From contig CP006977.1 of assembly GCA_000508305.1 (NCBI GenBank), positions 1,458,621 to 1,522,620 on the forward strand: a stretch of 64,000 bases of DNA, in the 5' to 3' direction. The notes beneath the pieces are model-generated. The model saw only the letters and a program-made list of their open reading frames with translations. It had not been told where the DNA came from and ran no database searches. Position 1 is the first letter of the stretch. Each line of letters begins with the position of its first letter. This DNA comes from Sulfolobus acidocaldarius SUSAZ (GTDB lineage: Archaea; Thermoproteota; Thermoprotei_A; Sulfolobales; Sulfolobaceae). The position numbers and the translations under genes were made by a program. This document shows positions 36,291 to 45,449 of this stretch, in pieces.

Positions 36291-38597
36291 ATGCCTGACT
36301 CAAAAACAATAGGTTTCGTCATAGTAGCTATAATATTACTAGTCATAGCTGCGGTAGGTTTTTATGAGTACAGTGTTGTCAGTTCAAACTACACATCTCT
36401 ACAAAATTCCTATACATCACTAAGTTCTACCTTGTCCCAAGCTCAAGCTAATGCCAGTTACTTTATGAAATTGGCAGAAGAAAACTATACCAACTACCAA
36501 AAGTTACTGTCAAACTATACAACACTGGAAAACATGTATTCAGCATTACTGAAACAAAAGGTGTCAGCTCAATATACTGAGGGTAGTGCACTTGCCAATG
36601 TCTTTAAAATGTGGGATGGTATAGCAATAGAATCTCCAGGAGATGTGACTCCTTATCTAGCCTCAAACTTCACCGCAACCATATCTGGAGTACCATTCCC
36701 TGGTACATATAATTTACAGACGTTCAACTCCTCATGGCTTTCTAATTTCTTCTCTGATTATGAGACAGTGTATTTCTACACCACTGAATTACCTAAAGTA
36801 ACCCAAATGAGTAATACTTCATACCAAATATCGGCAGTGGTTCAATACTTTGTGGCTCCAACACAAGACCCCATATACCTTCAGGTATTTAATGCATCAG
36901 TGACCTTAGTAGTTCAAATAATAAATGGAGTGCCTGAGATAACCTCAATGAATTGGGTAGGTAATGAGGTCTCACCATCAGCAGTAATTTCCGGCTATCC
37001 ATCACAGCATTTAATGCAAGCAAATCAAGTGGCTTATGAGGTCCTGTCAGAGGTTAATGGACTAGGTGCAGAGTTTGCCCCTAATGTAATTTCTCAGTAC
37101 TTCAGTCCCAATGCAGTACTAAATATTTCTGGAGTGCTTCCCCAGGGGTTATCTAACGGAACTTATACTGGGTTAACAAATATACAGAATTTCTTCAATA
37201 ATTGGGACAAATATTTCATATTCGTTGTAGAGTATTCACAGAATCTCTTACCAAATGGAACTGCTATACCTCCTTCAATCAAGGTAACACTACTTCCAAA
37301 TGAGACCATGGCAGTTGTCACTGCTAATGTAACGCCTATAATTGGTTTTGTGAACCAGGGCGAACCAACATTCCCTGGTATATACGACTTACACATATCA
37401 TTAACAGCCTACTTAATGTACAACTCGACTGCTGGAATGTGGCAAATTGTCAAAGAGAATTGGAATGTAAATTCAATTCCATCAATAGAGGACACATTGT
37501 TCTACAACATAAATCAGCCGATATTTAAGGTAATAAAGGAAAGTACAATCACTGTAAACGCATCTACAGGTGGAATAGTCCAGGCAGGTAACATCGTCTC
37601 CATAGTACAACCCGGTACTTATGCTGAGTTGCCAAATGGTACATTATTATCAGTTTATAATTTCTCGTTAGTACTATTCAGTGTTCAGGGAGTTTATCCA
37701 CCCCCACTAGCTTTCTTTAACTATACACCTTCATATGCCTTTGCTTTTGCTTTGAACGGCAAGATATCTCCAGCCTATTCCTTCGTAAATTCCTCAAAGG
37801 TATCCAAACCAATAATAACAATTGTATATGGATCAAATACCTGGACAAGCTGGACTTGGCTTGGAGGAAGCTTCAATGGTACAGCTTATGTGGGTGGGAG
37901 TTACAAATTCCCAGACAAGTGGATTTACGGGAATAATGTAATGGTAAATACTCAATTCTTTAAACCTGTCCTCTGGATATTCGAAACAGGTCAAAATCCA
38001 TTAGCTATTCCACCGACTCCCTCCAATGTTTCAGTGACTAAAGCCTTTGGTTTAACACCTATAAACGCATACTCATATCAGGTTAATGGAATGGAAGGAG
38101 GAGTAATAACTGCAGGGAATATAATGGTGGTTATAAAACCAGGTACTATAATTCATACTCCCACAGCAAACTTAACTAATTACAACTTCTCAGTAGTGTT
38201 CTATTCAACCAATGGTTTACCAAACTCTCCATCTGGAGAAGTACCATTCATAGCCTTTGCATACGCCATAAATGGTAATGTCACATTCAGCTATAGTGCC
38301 TCACAGAGTTTCATTACAATAGTATCAACACCTGATAATAACGGACAAATGTGGACATGGGGTCCACCAGGATATATCCTTAAGGATTCTATAATACTTG
38401 GTAATGGTATAATGGTGAATTTAACGTTCTTCAAACCAGTACCATGGATAATTACACTCCCCACATTAACCAGTAGTTCAAGTACGACCAGCTCCTCAAC
38501 GAGTTCTATGTCAACCTCCAGTAGTTCAACCTCCAGTAGTACTACCTCAACCACTTCTACAACATATACTTCCACAACATCTACATATCCGTATTGA
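36291..38597 (+). CDS. Large modular cell-surface protein with Ser/Thr-rich tail
   Basis: This is about 768 residues from the ATG at 36291 (MPDSKTIGF), chosen because the promoter overlaps the earlier ATG. A signal anchor (about 5-25) is followed by a coiled coil with heptad-like NYTSL repeats (about 30-90). Two successive domains of about 150 residues then look like an internal duplication with SnoaL/NTF2-like traits. Two related beta domains follow (about 410-570 and 590-740), each opening with GG(I/V)xxAGNI and holding a F(F/L)KPVxWI segment. A roughly 45-residue Ser/Thr tail ends the protein. Many Asn sequons suggest heavy glycosylation. Probably exported and anchored at the S-layer. Confidence 0.75.
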   Translation: MPDSKTIGFVIVAIILLVIAAVGFYEYSVVSSNYTSLQNSYTSLSSTLSQAQANASYFMKLAEENYTNYQKLLSNYTTLENMYSALLKQKVSAQYTEGSALANVFKMWDGIAIESPGDVTPYLASNFTATISGVPFPGTYNLQTFNSSWLSNFFSDYETVYFYTTELPKVTQMSNTSYQISAVVQYFVAPTQDPIYLQVFNASVTLVVQIINGVPEITSMNWVGNEVSPSAVISGYPSQHLMQANQVAYEVLSEVNGLGAEFAPNVISQYFSPNAVLNISGVLPQGLSNGTYTGLTNIQNFFNNWDKYFIFVVEYSQNLLPNGTAIPPSIKVTLLPNETMAVVTANVTPIIGFVNQGEPTFPGIYDLHISLTAYLMYNSTAGMWQIVKENWNVNSIPSIEDTLFYNINQPIFKVIKESTITVNASTGGIVQAGNIVSIVQPGTYAELPNGTLLSVYNFSLVLFSVQGVYPPPLAFFNYTPSYAFAFALNGKISPAYSFVNSSKVSKPIITIVYGSNTWTSWTWLGGSFNGTAYVGGSYKFPDKWIYGNNVMVNTQFFKPVLWIFETGQNPLAIPPTPSNVSVTKAFGLTPINAYSYQVNGMEGGVITAGNIMVVIKPGTIIHTPTANLTNYNFSVVFYSTNGLPNSPSGEVPFIAFAYAINGNVTFSYSASQSFITIVSTPDNNGQMWTWGPPGYILKDSIILGNGIMVNLTFFKPVPWIITLPTLTSSSSTTSSSTSSMSTSSSSTSSSTTSTTSTTYTSTTSTYPY

Positions 38598-38644
38598 GGA
38601 CAATTTTCAGAACATGGTAAAAAGTCAAGTAATTTTTTCTTTAT

Positions 38645-39886
38645 CTATTCTACGTTCAATCTATCAATCCTCTTCTTCTCTCTAGCCTCTGGCACATTCC
38701 AAAAGAACTTGTAGTATAACCAGAGGTTCAATGAGTTAGTAAAGAATGCTGCAGTAAAAGGAAGTATGACAGAAACACTTAACAGAAACCCTGACAGCAA
38801 GGTAGATGAGGCTAGTGATAATAACCTTGCAGTTTGATTGGTTCCACTAGTTGTCGCTCTTCTATTGCTAGAAACTAGACTCATCATTAATGCCTGTTGT
38901 GCAGGTAATGAGATAGCTCTAAAAGACGTGAATACAGCATAGTCTAGCGCAGCTAATAAATCATATCTAAGGAAAGGAAAAACAAAAGTTAAGATCGTTG
39001 ATACGAGTCTTGTGTATATGATTAGTCTAACAAAACCTAGTCTTTCATTCAGTTTGGGCGTAAGTAAAATTAAAGATGCCGAGACTATCCCACCTATGGA
39101 TACGATATAGCCAATCTCAGCCTGAGGAAGATTGTAGAACTTCTCAAATACTATAGGTATAAATGGGACTATTAATCCTTGAGAGAGTCCGTTAAAAAGT
39201 CCTGTGTATGTAAACTTCTTTATGATATCTCTGTTTCTGTTATTATTATTATCATTATTTTTACTATTTTTATTATTTGTACTTATCTCAATAGGCTTTT
39301 CCTTCAAGTCACTTGATTTTTTCTCGGTAACGGGTATAACAAATATAAAGGATAACGTGGATAATAGGATTCCTAGAAGAAACAGTATCCTATAGTCATT
39401 TATGCCTGCCAGTAGTGCCCCTGCGGCACCGCTATATGTGGAGATGGTCGTAAATAAGGAATATATCTTGGTGAAATCTTCCTTTTTAGTTTTTTCCGCT
39501 AATATGGCAGATTGAATCGGTGCAACTATTGCCCCTACACCTCCTCCTATTAAACCACCCGCTATTCCAAATCCTCCAAGTACTGCAGATAATGCTAAAA
39601 GCGGAAAGTATTTTGTGAAGAGAAGAATTACTAGGCTTATTGGTAAGAAGGATGTACTAAGTAGTAGGAAAGGTTTCCTTCCGTACCTGTCTGCGTTTAC
39701 GGAGAAAAGGAGAGAGAATAGAGGATTGACAAATGCTCCTATTGCAAACAGGATACCTACTTGAATAGTGTTTAGCCCTATGTATAGGTAATATATGCCT
39801 ATTATTACTGATAAGAACCCAGCGGCGAGACTTCTTGAAATTCTGGAAACCATAAGTAGATAAATGTCAATCCTATCCCTATCCAT
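38645..39886 (-). CDS. MFS transporter
   Basis: This is a 413-residue carrier with 12 predicted helices and the loop 2-3 motif NADRYGRKPF. The central cytoplasmic loop (about 195-225) is a low-complexity Asn/Lys-rich run built on repeated NN and NK codons, probably a flexible linker. Drug/metabolite efflux-type MFS is the best description. The substrate is unknown. It is convergent with the surface-protein gene, with only 47 nt between them. Confidence 0.85.
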   Translation of the reverse strand: MDRDRIDIYLLMVSRISRSLAAGFLSVIIGIYYLYIGLNTIQVGILFAIGAFVNPLFSLLFSVNADRYGRKPFLLLSTSFLPISLVILLFTKYFPLLALSAVLGGFGIAGGLIGGGVGAIVAPIQSAILAEKTKKEDFTKIYSLFTTISTYSGAAGALLAGINDYRILFLLGILLSTLSFIFVIPVTEKKSSDLKEKPIEISTNNKNSKNNDNNNNRNRDIIKKFTYTGLFNGLSQGLIVPFIPIVFEKFYNLPQAEIGYIVSIGGIVSASLILLTPKLNERLGFVRLIIYTRLVSTILTFVFPFLRYDLLAALDYAVFTSFRAISLPAQQALMMSLVSSNRRATTSGTNQTARLLSLASSTLLSGFLLSVSVILPFTAAFFTNSLNLWLYYKFFWNVPEAREKKRIDRLNVE

Positions 39887-40021
39887 AGTTCATAGACGTA
39901 TCATGAATAAATATAAAACTTTCGAGACCAAACCATGCTAATAAATGGATTAATTCTTCACCTAAAATAATATTAATAAAATGAAATATTTATACTCACT
40001 CTCGATGTTGTGTTACTTAAT

Positions 40022-40040
40022 CCGGGCTTTCATTACCCGG
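40022..40040. repeat. GC-rich hairpin, possible element end
   Basis: CCGGG (40022-40026) pairs with CCCGG (40036-40040) around a 9-nt loop, in very AT-rich DNA. It follows TTAC and, on the minus strand, contains ATGAAAGCC as in the left end of the IS605-like elements. It may be another eroded end. Confidence 0.35.
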
Positions 40041-40162
40041 GTCATGTTGTCAATTTAAAGCCCTCCCTTTTTAATTATCACTTAAACAGTGTTTGTCTTA
40101 TGCCACTAATCATGAGAGTTGAGTATTATTCACTTTTAGGGCGATAGATAATTCTACTTATG

Positions 40163-40573
40163 TTAGATTTTGAAATCTCTTACATGCTTAACCCATTGCA
40201 AACTTCTAACCTTCCTCAACAGCTTCTCATCTGCAGTATATACCTCTTCGCCAAGAGTTTTACCTAGGGTTATATAGGCAGAGTCATAAATCGTTATACC
40301 GTACTTCATTGAGAAGGTTACAATTTCCTCTATATCGGAAAAGCTGTAGTAGGTTATTTGAAAATCATCTAAAATCCTTGAAATCGTGACTAGTTCCTCT
40401 TCTCCTAAACTATACGTGTATTTCAGCCCATTAATTACTTCAAAGGGTAAAATACAAGGCGCTTTAAGGTCTACTAGACCTTCAGAGTATGCTCTCTTAA
40501 GCCTATTTGCATCATCGCTATACTCCTCTTTAGCATACCATTTTATGACAACTGAAGCATCTACAATTGCCAA
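40163..40573 (-). CDS. vapC: PIN-domain ribonuclease toxin (VapC), second pair
   Basis: This is a 136-residue PIN-domain protein with the acidic set D5 (AIVDASVV), E45 (PFEVINGL), D97 (TIYDSAYI) and D115 (YTADEKLL). The start overlaps the end of the antitoxin gene by 13 nt. It differs clearly from the VapC at 8599, so this is an independent toxin. RNA target unknown. Confidence 0.88.
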   Translation of the reverse strand: MAIVDASVVIKWYAKEEYSDDANRLKRAYSEGLVDLKAPCILPFEVINGLKYTYSLGEEELVTISRILDDFQITYYSFSDIEEIVTFSMKYGITIYDSAYITLGKTLGEEVYTADEKLLRKVRSLQWVKHVRDFKI

Positions 40574-40830
40574 TTCTTATCTCTCCATTCCCTTATTTTT
40601 TCTTCAGACTTCTCTCCACTTAAATATGCGGAAAATTCCTCTGCTTTAATAGAAGCCCTTTTTATTCTATCACTGTCTTTTTTCCTAAAATTCCTCTTTC
40701 TTTTTTTGTTCTCTTCCTCTATTACACTAATTATACTTCTCCTTATAACTTCGCTCCAATTTATATAGCTTAATTCGTCCATTTTCTCTTTTAGCTCGTC
40801 GTCAATCCTAACTGTTATTATAGGCATCAT
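40561..40830 (-). CDS. vapB: Ribbon-helix-helix antitoxin (VapB)
   Basis: This 89-residue protein has an N-terminal ribbon-helix-helix domain (PIITVRIDDELKEKMDEL, then a SEVIRRSI helix), a very basic linker (KKRKRNFRKKD) and an acidic toxin-binding tail. It pairs with the PIN toxin downstream through a 13-nt overlap. The DNA-binding fold differs from the AbrB type of the other vapB in this window. Either ATG of the ATGATG start is possible. Confidence 0.85.
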   Translation of the reverse strand: MMPIITVRIDDELKEKMDELSYINWSEVIRRSIISVIEEENKKRKRNFRKKDSDRIKRASIKAEEFSAYLSGEKSEEKIREWRDKNWQL

Positions 40831-41178
40831 TTTCCTATTATAACTGTATATAAAAAACTTTACGTTACGTAATTACACATTCTTATACGGTGCAATTCAA
40901 TATTCATCATCACGAGAATTCCACTTACTTTCCAAGTCTACAGCTCATAGATTTATGAAAAATGATCTTGTTGAAGAGGTTTTCGGCAAGGACAGGAAAA
41001 GTTCAAGTGGAGAGTTCAAGTTAGCTTCTTCTTATTCCATTTAAATCTTCACTGAGCAAAGGTTTAAGGTTTATGTAAAAAGAACTAGAAATTTCAAGGA
41101 TTATTTCATATAGACTGCTGAGAAGTTCAGTGATTACATAGTTTTTAATATTTTATGAGATAAACTAAGGATACTTAC
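40831..41178. other. Intergenic, possible coding scraps
   Basis: About 350 nt without an intact gene. Short protein-like stretches (for example FKVYVKRTRNFKDYF near 41070) are broken by stops and may be gene debris. A TATA-like TTTTTAATATTTTATG about 30 nt before 41179 serves the SDR gene. Confidence 0.4.
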
Positions 41179-42096
41179 ATGGGGAAAAATATGGGAAAAG
41201 TAGCCATTGTAACTGGTGGGGCAAGAGGTATAGGAGCGTCTATAAGCTATACACTGGGTAAGAGAGGCTATTCTGTGGTCATAGCTGATGTTGATGAGCA
41301 AGCTGGTTCTTACAGAGTTGAGCAGTTCCGCAAGGAGAATATAGATTCACTCTTTATGAAAACTGACGTATCATCGGAAAGTGATGTGAAAAATCTCATG
41401 GATGAATCTTACAGAAAATACGGTAGGATAGATGTGTTAATCAACAATGCAGGGATTGGATTTAGTGGGAGAAGTATCGAGGAGCAGACACTTGAGGAAT
41501 GGAGAAAAATAATTGACACTAACCTGACAGGCACCTGGTTATGTTCAAAATATGTTATAAATTACATGAAGAGAAATAAGGAAACTGGAGGGGTAATTAT
41601 AAACATAGCGTCAACTAGAGCACTGCAATCCGAACCAAATACCGAGCCTTATTCTGCATCCAAGGGTGGAATTGTAGCCCTAACCCACTCTCTAGCTGTA
41701 AGTCTCAGCAAGTATAATATAAGGGTTATAGCTATTAGCCCTGGATGGATAGACACTAGTAGTTGGCAGTATCCTCCAAAGCAGAGCAGGTTAACTAACC
41801 TAGACCACAGACAGCATCTCACCAGAAGGGTTGGGAGACCTGAGGACATATCTTCAATAGTCTCGTTTTTGGTTTCCGAGGAAGCCTCATGGATATCTGG
41901 TGTAAATTTCGTAATAGACGGTGGGATGACTGTCAAAATGATTTACTTGGACGAGAACGTGATCAGAGATTCGCTATCAATTTTACTTGACGACGAAAAT
42001 TTATCAGGCTTATTCATGAACCTTGTGGAAAAGGCTAAATCAGATAAGGATTTTGTAAGGAGGTTACTAAACAATCTTGTATCTGATAAGGGTTGA
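41179..42096 (+). CDS. Short-chain dehydrogenase/reductase with C-terminal extension
   Basis: This is a 305-residue NAD(P)-dependent oxidoreductase. The cofactor motif is TGGARGIG (12-19), followed by NNAG, then S and YSASK as the catalytic residues, and the SPGWIDT and GGMTV segments. The classical SDR part ends near residue 252, and about 50 charged residues follow (LDENVIRDSL onward), which is unusual. They may mediate oligomerisation or binding of a partner. Asp38-like residues after beta-2 (VIADVDEQ) suggest NAD preference. Substrate unknown. Confidence 0.88.
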   Translation: MGKNMGKVAIVTGGARGIGASISYTLGKRGYSVVIADVDEQAGSYRVEQFRKENIDSLFMKTDVSSESDVKNLMDESYRKYGRIDVLINNAGIGFSGRSIEEQTLEEWRKIIDTNLTGTWLCSKYVINYMKRNKETGGVIINIASTRALQSEPNTEPYSASKGGIVALTHSLAVSLSKYNIRVIAISPGWIDTSSWQYPPKQSRLTNLDHRQHLTRRVGRPEDISSIVSFLVSEEASWISGVNFVIDGGMTVKMIYLDENVIRDSLSILLDDENLSGLFMNLVEKAKSDKDFVRRLLNNLVSDKG

Positions 42097-42343
42097 GACA
42101 TTTGCTGATGATCCATTGACTAGTACCCAAGGAATTTTCGTAATAAAATTTGATCTCAAACTCATTTAACGATTTAAGGCTTAAACTACTAAATGAGAAC
42201 GAGATTGGGCACCATTATCCTCAAGTTTAAAAACAAATTATATTTTAGACTAAACCCATCAATTTTCCTAAGTATGATTGATGGAACTACTCCTTTTGAG
42301 TCTCCCTTAAGCTCATCCGTTCTCTCCCATCCTTATTATTCAT

Positions 42344-42604
42344 TCATCTCTTGAGCTTATTTTCTATTTCCAAATAGCTCTCTATCATCTCAAGCTCTCT
42401 CCTACCACCATCTGTAAGCGAATATCCCTCCTTGTTCACCGTAATCAAGCCTAATTTTTCCATATTTGATATATATTTGGAGAATACATCATAGTTTAAT
42501 CCCACTAAATACATCAAATGAGTCTTTTTCACTTCAATTTCACTGTCCATAATTTTTTTAAGTATTGTGTAAATTATCTCAATTTTCCTCCTATGCTTAG
42601 ACAT
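42344..42604 (-). CDS. Winged-helix regulator, paralogue of the one at 46563
   Basis: This is about 86 residues from the ATG at 42604 (MSKHRRK). It is an HTH_45-like archaeal winged helix with KKTHLMYLVGLNYDVFSKYI as the helix-turn-helix and a short wing (VNKEGYSLT). It is clearly similar to the protein at 46563 (KTKLLYVTNLSSRPFYKYM). The two genes bracket the filament-like locus, which they may control. Convergent with the SDR gene. Confidence 0.8.
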   Translation of the reverse strand: MSKHRRKIEIIYTILKKIMDSEIEVKKTHLMYLVGLNYDVFSKYISNMEKLGLITVNKEGYSLTDGGRRELEMIESYLEIENKLKR

Positions 42605-43172
42605 TTTGATCATCAATGGTATTATGATTTTTACAAATTAAGTTTTTTGTGTAACTTTTATAAATAACACTTATAATTAAGGCAAATACTCTACTTCTAA
42701 AACTGAAATGAACCATCTTTCAACTGAGTAAGTTCTCTAAATTTATAAACAGTCATTACTAGTATTTGTATATCAGATAGGAATAACTTTTGAATATTTA
42801 TTTTGAAACTACTTCAAACTAGGAAGCTGAGTTTTATATACCTCTATGAAAATCAGCCTTGTCCATTTCATTAAGTTAAAATATTAAGACAAAATGTAGA
42901 GAGCTAGTTACCTTTATTGTTAAAATCTTTACAACAGTCCAGTTTAACAGAGGTTCATCAATTATTTGTACTTGATGACGGAAATTATCATTCATAACTA
43001 CACTAAAATTAATTTCGTAATATCCATTTTCATATATATCTTTGTTTATGTGGAGGTATATTTTAATCCAATTATAGTAATATATTTAGAATCGACCAAA
43101 AATATATGATATTTCAATTTTTTGTACTTATCTATTTAAATATGTAAAAAACAATAATAGGTTTGAACAAAA
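42605..43172. other. Long AT-rich upstream region of the filament-like locus
   Basis: About 570 nt with no gene. Frames are short and broken. A TATA-like CTATTTAAATATG (about 43131-43142) lies 30-40 nt before the ATG at 43173. The length suggests room for several regulator sites. Confidence 0.5.
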
Positions 43173-43886
43173 ATGAATCTAAACATTAAAACCGTAGCAA
43201 TGATATCCGTAGCAGCTCTACTATTATCAATGCTAGTATACCAGGCTTTTGTGGCAGGATTTGTAGTGAGCAACTCCGTAACAGGTAGTGTAGTTCGGAT
43301 AAATTCAGAGAACGCTCTTCTTCAAATAGACCCACTGGAATTTTCCTTAATCTCTAACAATGGTGGATTATCTATTCAATTACCAGCTATAGGTCCAGGT
43401 ACAGCAGACTATGCAGCTTTCCTTTACGACTCACATTCTAATGTTGTAGCCAGTTATTCAGCAGCATATCTGTTTGCAATAGTTGAGGTAGAGTTTAACT
43501 ACCCAGGTAATAACAATCAAATGATCAATATAGCAGCGTCCTTAGAACATGTGACTAATAACACTCCTATCCAAATCCTAGTACTGGGAACCCATGGTTC
43601 TACAATGGATCCCATAACCTCATTCCCTAACAATTCAATATCTGTTGATCCTACGAACACTCCAGGAACAGTCATGATAAATGGTCTGCAATTCACAGTT
43701 TTAGGAAGTTACGGCTTGCCATCTTCAGTATCCTCTGCAATAGGCAATACAACTGCATCAATAGGCTCTGGGAATAGTAATGGAGAAGTAGTATATGTGT
43801 TAATATTATTACCATCTTACGGAACTGTACCACCGTCTGGCTCTAGTTTTACAGCTGCACTAAACTTCTACGGATATCAGAGTTAA
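43173..43886 (+). CDS. Secreted filament-like subunit (TasA/archaeal thread-like candidate)
   Basis: This is a 237-residue protein with a cleavable signal peptide: MNLNIK, a hydrophobic core at 8-28, then small residues near AGFVVSNS. The mature part is beta-rich, Ser/Asn/Gly-rich and cysteine-free, with several N-glycosylation sequons. A signal peptidase gene follows 46 nt downstream. That order and size fit TasA/camelysin-type fibre subunits, archaeal bundling pilins and the S. acidocaldarius thread protein, which polymerise by donating an N-terminal beta strand. I infer that role from context, since no signature motif proves it. It lacks a class III (type IV) pilin signal. Confidence 0.6.
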   Translation: MNLNIKTVAMISVAALLLSMLVYQAFVAGFVVSNSVTGSVVRINSENALLQIDPLEFSLISNNGGLSIQLPAIGPGTADYAAFLYDSHSNVVASYSAAYLFAIVEVEFNYPGNNNQMINIAASLEHVTNNTPIQILVLGTHGSTMDPITSFPNNSISVDPTNTPGTVMINGLQFTVLGSYGLPSSVSSAIGNTTASIGSGNSNGEVVYVLILLPSYGTVPPSGSSFTAALNFYGYQS

Positions 43887-43932
43887 ACAGGTGAACAAGA
43901 GGGATATAAATATAAGGTAAAGGTGTTTTTTA

Positions 43933-45039
43933 ATGTCCCCAAATATAATTTTTTCGTTTTATTCATTAAAAGTATTGAAAATCATAGGAAAGGTATTTGC
44001 TCTAATTATTCTTATCTTCTCGATATTTCTTACCTTCACCAATTTAATGGGTAGACCAACTTTTGTAGCAATTACTTACGGTTACAGCATGTTTCCTTAC
44101 CTGAAACCTGGAGATGTTGCCATAACAATTCCTGAACCAGTAGCAGGAAAAATAACTAATGGCTCAGTAGTTGTAATAAAGGATCCAGATTACGGTGTAC
44201 TACCAGGTTACCCACCGTATATAATACATCAGGTAATTAACGTCTTACCAAATGGGTCCTTTGTAACCAAGGGAATCAATGATAACTTCGTGGATCAGAT
44301 CTACATGCCTCCTGTAACAGTTTCCAATATATACGCCAAACTCCTAGTCATAAATAATAATCCTGTGGTAATACCATACTTAGGGGAAATACTCAACAGC
44401 GCCAGGCTCAACTTAATTCCGTCTGTAGGAATGTTGGCGTTATTGGGAATTTCCTTTGCTGTCTTAGACAGGAGGAACAATAAAAGTAAAAAGAGAAGAA
44501 AAATAAACAACAGTGAATATGTCAACCTGAAAATTGTCGTGTTTTTCTTATCTATCTTTGTGTTTTCTGTTTTTGTGATCATGGCTAGCGCTCAGACCTC
44601 TAGCACTACAGTAGTTTACTTGGTGTCCAGAACGCCAGGATATTTATACGGGGGAACACTCCAATCCTCTTCAGTAAATCTAGGTGTACTATTATATAAC
44701 CAAATGAAGTCTTACGTATTTAACGTAACAAACAGACTGGAAATTCCCGAAATAGTTACAGTAAACTTACAGGGAGATGGAAACGAAAGTTACAATGTAA
44801 CTCCTTCACTGTTATTTATCTTGTATCCAGGTCAAGAAAAGAGTATTAACTTAACCGTAGAAGGTGCGGGAAACCAGGGATTACATGAGTTATTGGTGAA
44901 GATATATGTGATACCCACTCTATTTCCCTTAGTGATGAATATGGTAAGCCCAATACTGTCCCTATTTCTATATTCAATACTGAATACCTTTCTTGTGTTA
45001 ACCGTAATATCCTTGTTAATTTCCAGGGTGAGAGTGTGA
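43933..45039 (+). CDS. Archaeal type I signal peptidase with extra exported domain
   Basis: This is a 368-residue membrane protein. After one helix (about 14-36) comes the S26 catalytic domain with Ser52 (GYSMFPYLKPGD), His99 (YIIHQVI) and Asp117/Asp121 (TKGINDNFVD). That is the Ser-His-Asp type of archaeal and ER signal peptidases, SipW-like. A helix, a very basic loop (RRNNKSKKRRK) and another helix (about 200-220) then lead to an extracytoplasmic beta domain of about 110 residues with NLTV and NVT sequons, closed by a final helix. Ordinary archaeal signal peptidases end near residue 170. Its place after a secreted subunit gene suggests a dedicated processing or assembly enzyme. Confidence 0.82.
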   Translation: MSPNIIFSFYSLKVLKIIGKVFALIILIFSIFLTFTNLMGRPTFVAITYGYSMFPYLKPGDVAITIPEPVAGKITNGSVVVIKDPDYGVLPGYPPYIIHQVINVLPNGSFVTKGINDNFVDQIYMPPVTVSNIYAKLLVINNNPVVIPYLGEILNSARLNLIPSVGMLALLGISFAVLDRRNNKSKKRRKINNSEYVNLKIVVFFLSIFVFSVFVIMASAQTSSTTVVYLVSRTPGYLYGGTLQSSSVNLGVLLYNQMKSYVFNVTNRLEIPEIVTVNLQGDGNESYNVTPSLLFILYPGQEKSINLTVEGAGNQGLHELLVKIYVIPTLFPLVMNMVSPILSLFLYSILNTFLVLTVISLLISRVRV

Positions 45040-45449
45040 TAAAAATAGTCCTAATAACTACTGTAATATTACTCATAATTTCATTAACGTATTTAAGCTC
45101 CTTTGTCCCAGCCTTTGATATATCTAATTTCAATAATAATGTTAACATCGTATCCAATTTGGTTTATGCGTCAGTTGTTAAGGTTAATGATATGAATTTT
45201 GTGCAGGTGTTCATTAACACTAGTTATTTACAGTCAATTAGTGAAATTGAAATAATAATACTGGGAAATGTATACCATTTATCTACAATTGGTAAGCCAT
45301 TTAGTAATGGGAGTTCGGTTAACATCATAATCACTCCGCCCATATATAGTTCGAATTTGTTGGAGTTTTACACAAATTCGAATCGTGTAGTGAATATTCA
45401 AGTTATAATATACTACTCACAAGGAGATGTTGGAATATTAAGCTTATAA
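45036..45449 (+). CDS. Small exported protein in the filament-like operon
   Basis: This is a 137-residue protein with an N-terminal hydrophobic signal segment (about 3-22). The remainder is beta-rich and extracytoplasmic (NTSYLQ, NGSSVNI) and free of cysteine. Its GTG start overlaps the signal peptidase stop (GTGTGA), so translation is coupled. It may be a second or capping subunit of the same structure. Not recognised by sequence. The end overlaps the next gene by about 13 nt. Confidence 0.65.
   Translation: MIKIVLITTVILLIISLTYLSSFVPAFDISNFNNNVNIVSNLVYASVVKVNDMNFVQVFINTSYLQSISEIEIIILGNVYHLSTIGKPFSNGSSVNIIITPPIYSSNLLEFYTNSNRVVNIQVIIYYSQGDVGILSL

Noticed and set aside
38291-38575. Antisense frame rich in Val/Glu/Leu
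   Set aside because: It is the mirror of the Ser/Thr codon run of the surface protein tail.
43173-43886. Type IV pilin (archaellin or Aap/Ups pilin)
   Set aside because: There is no class III signal (charged residues followed directly by the hydrophobic helix after a G/A cleavage site), and a SipW-type peptidase gene is adjacent.
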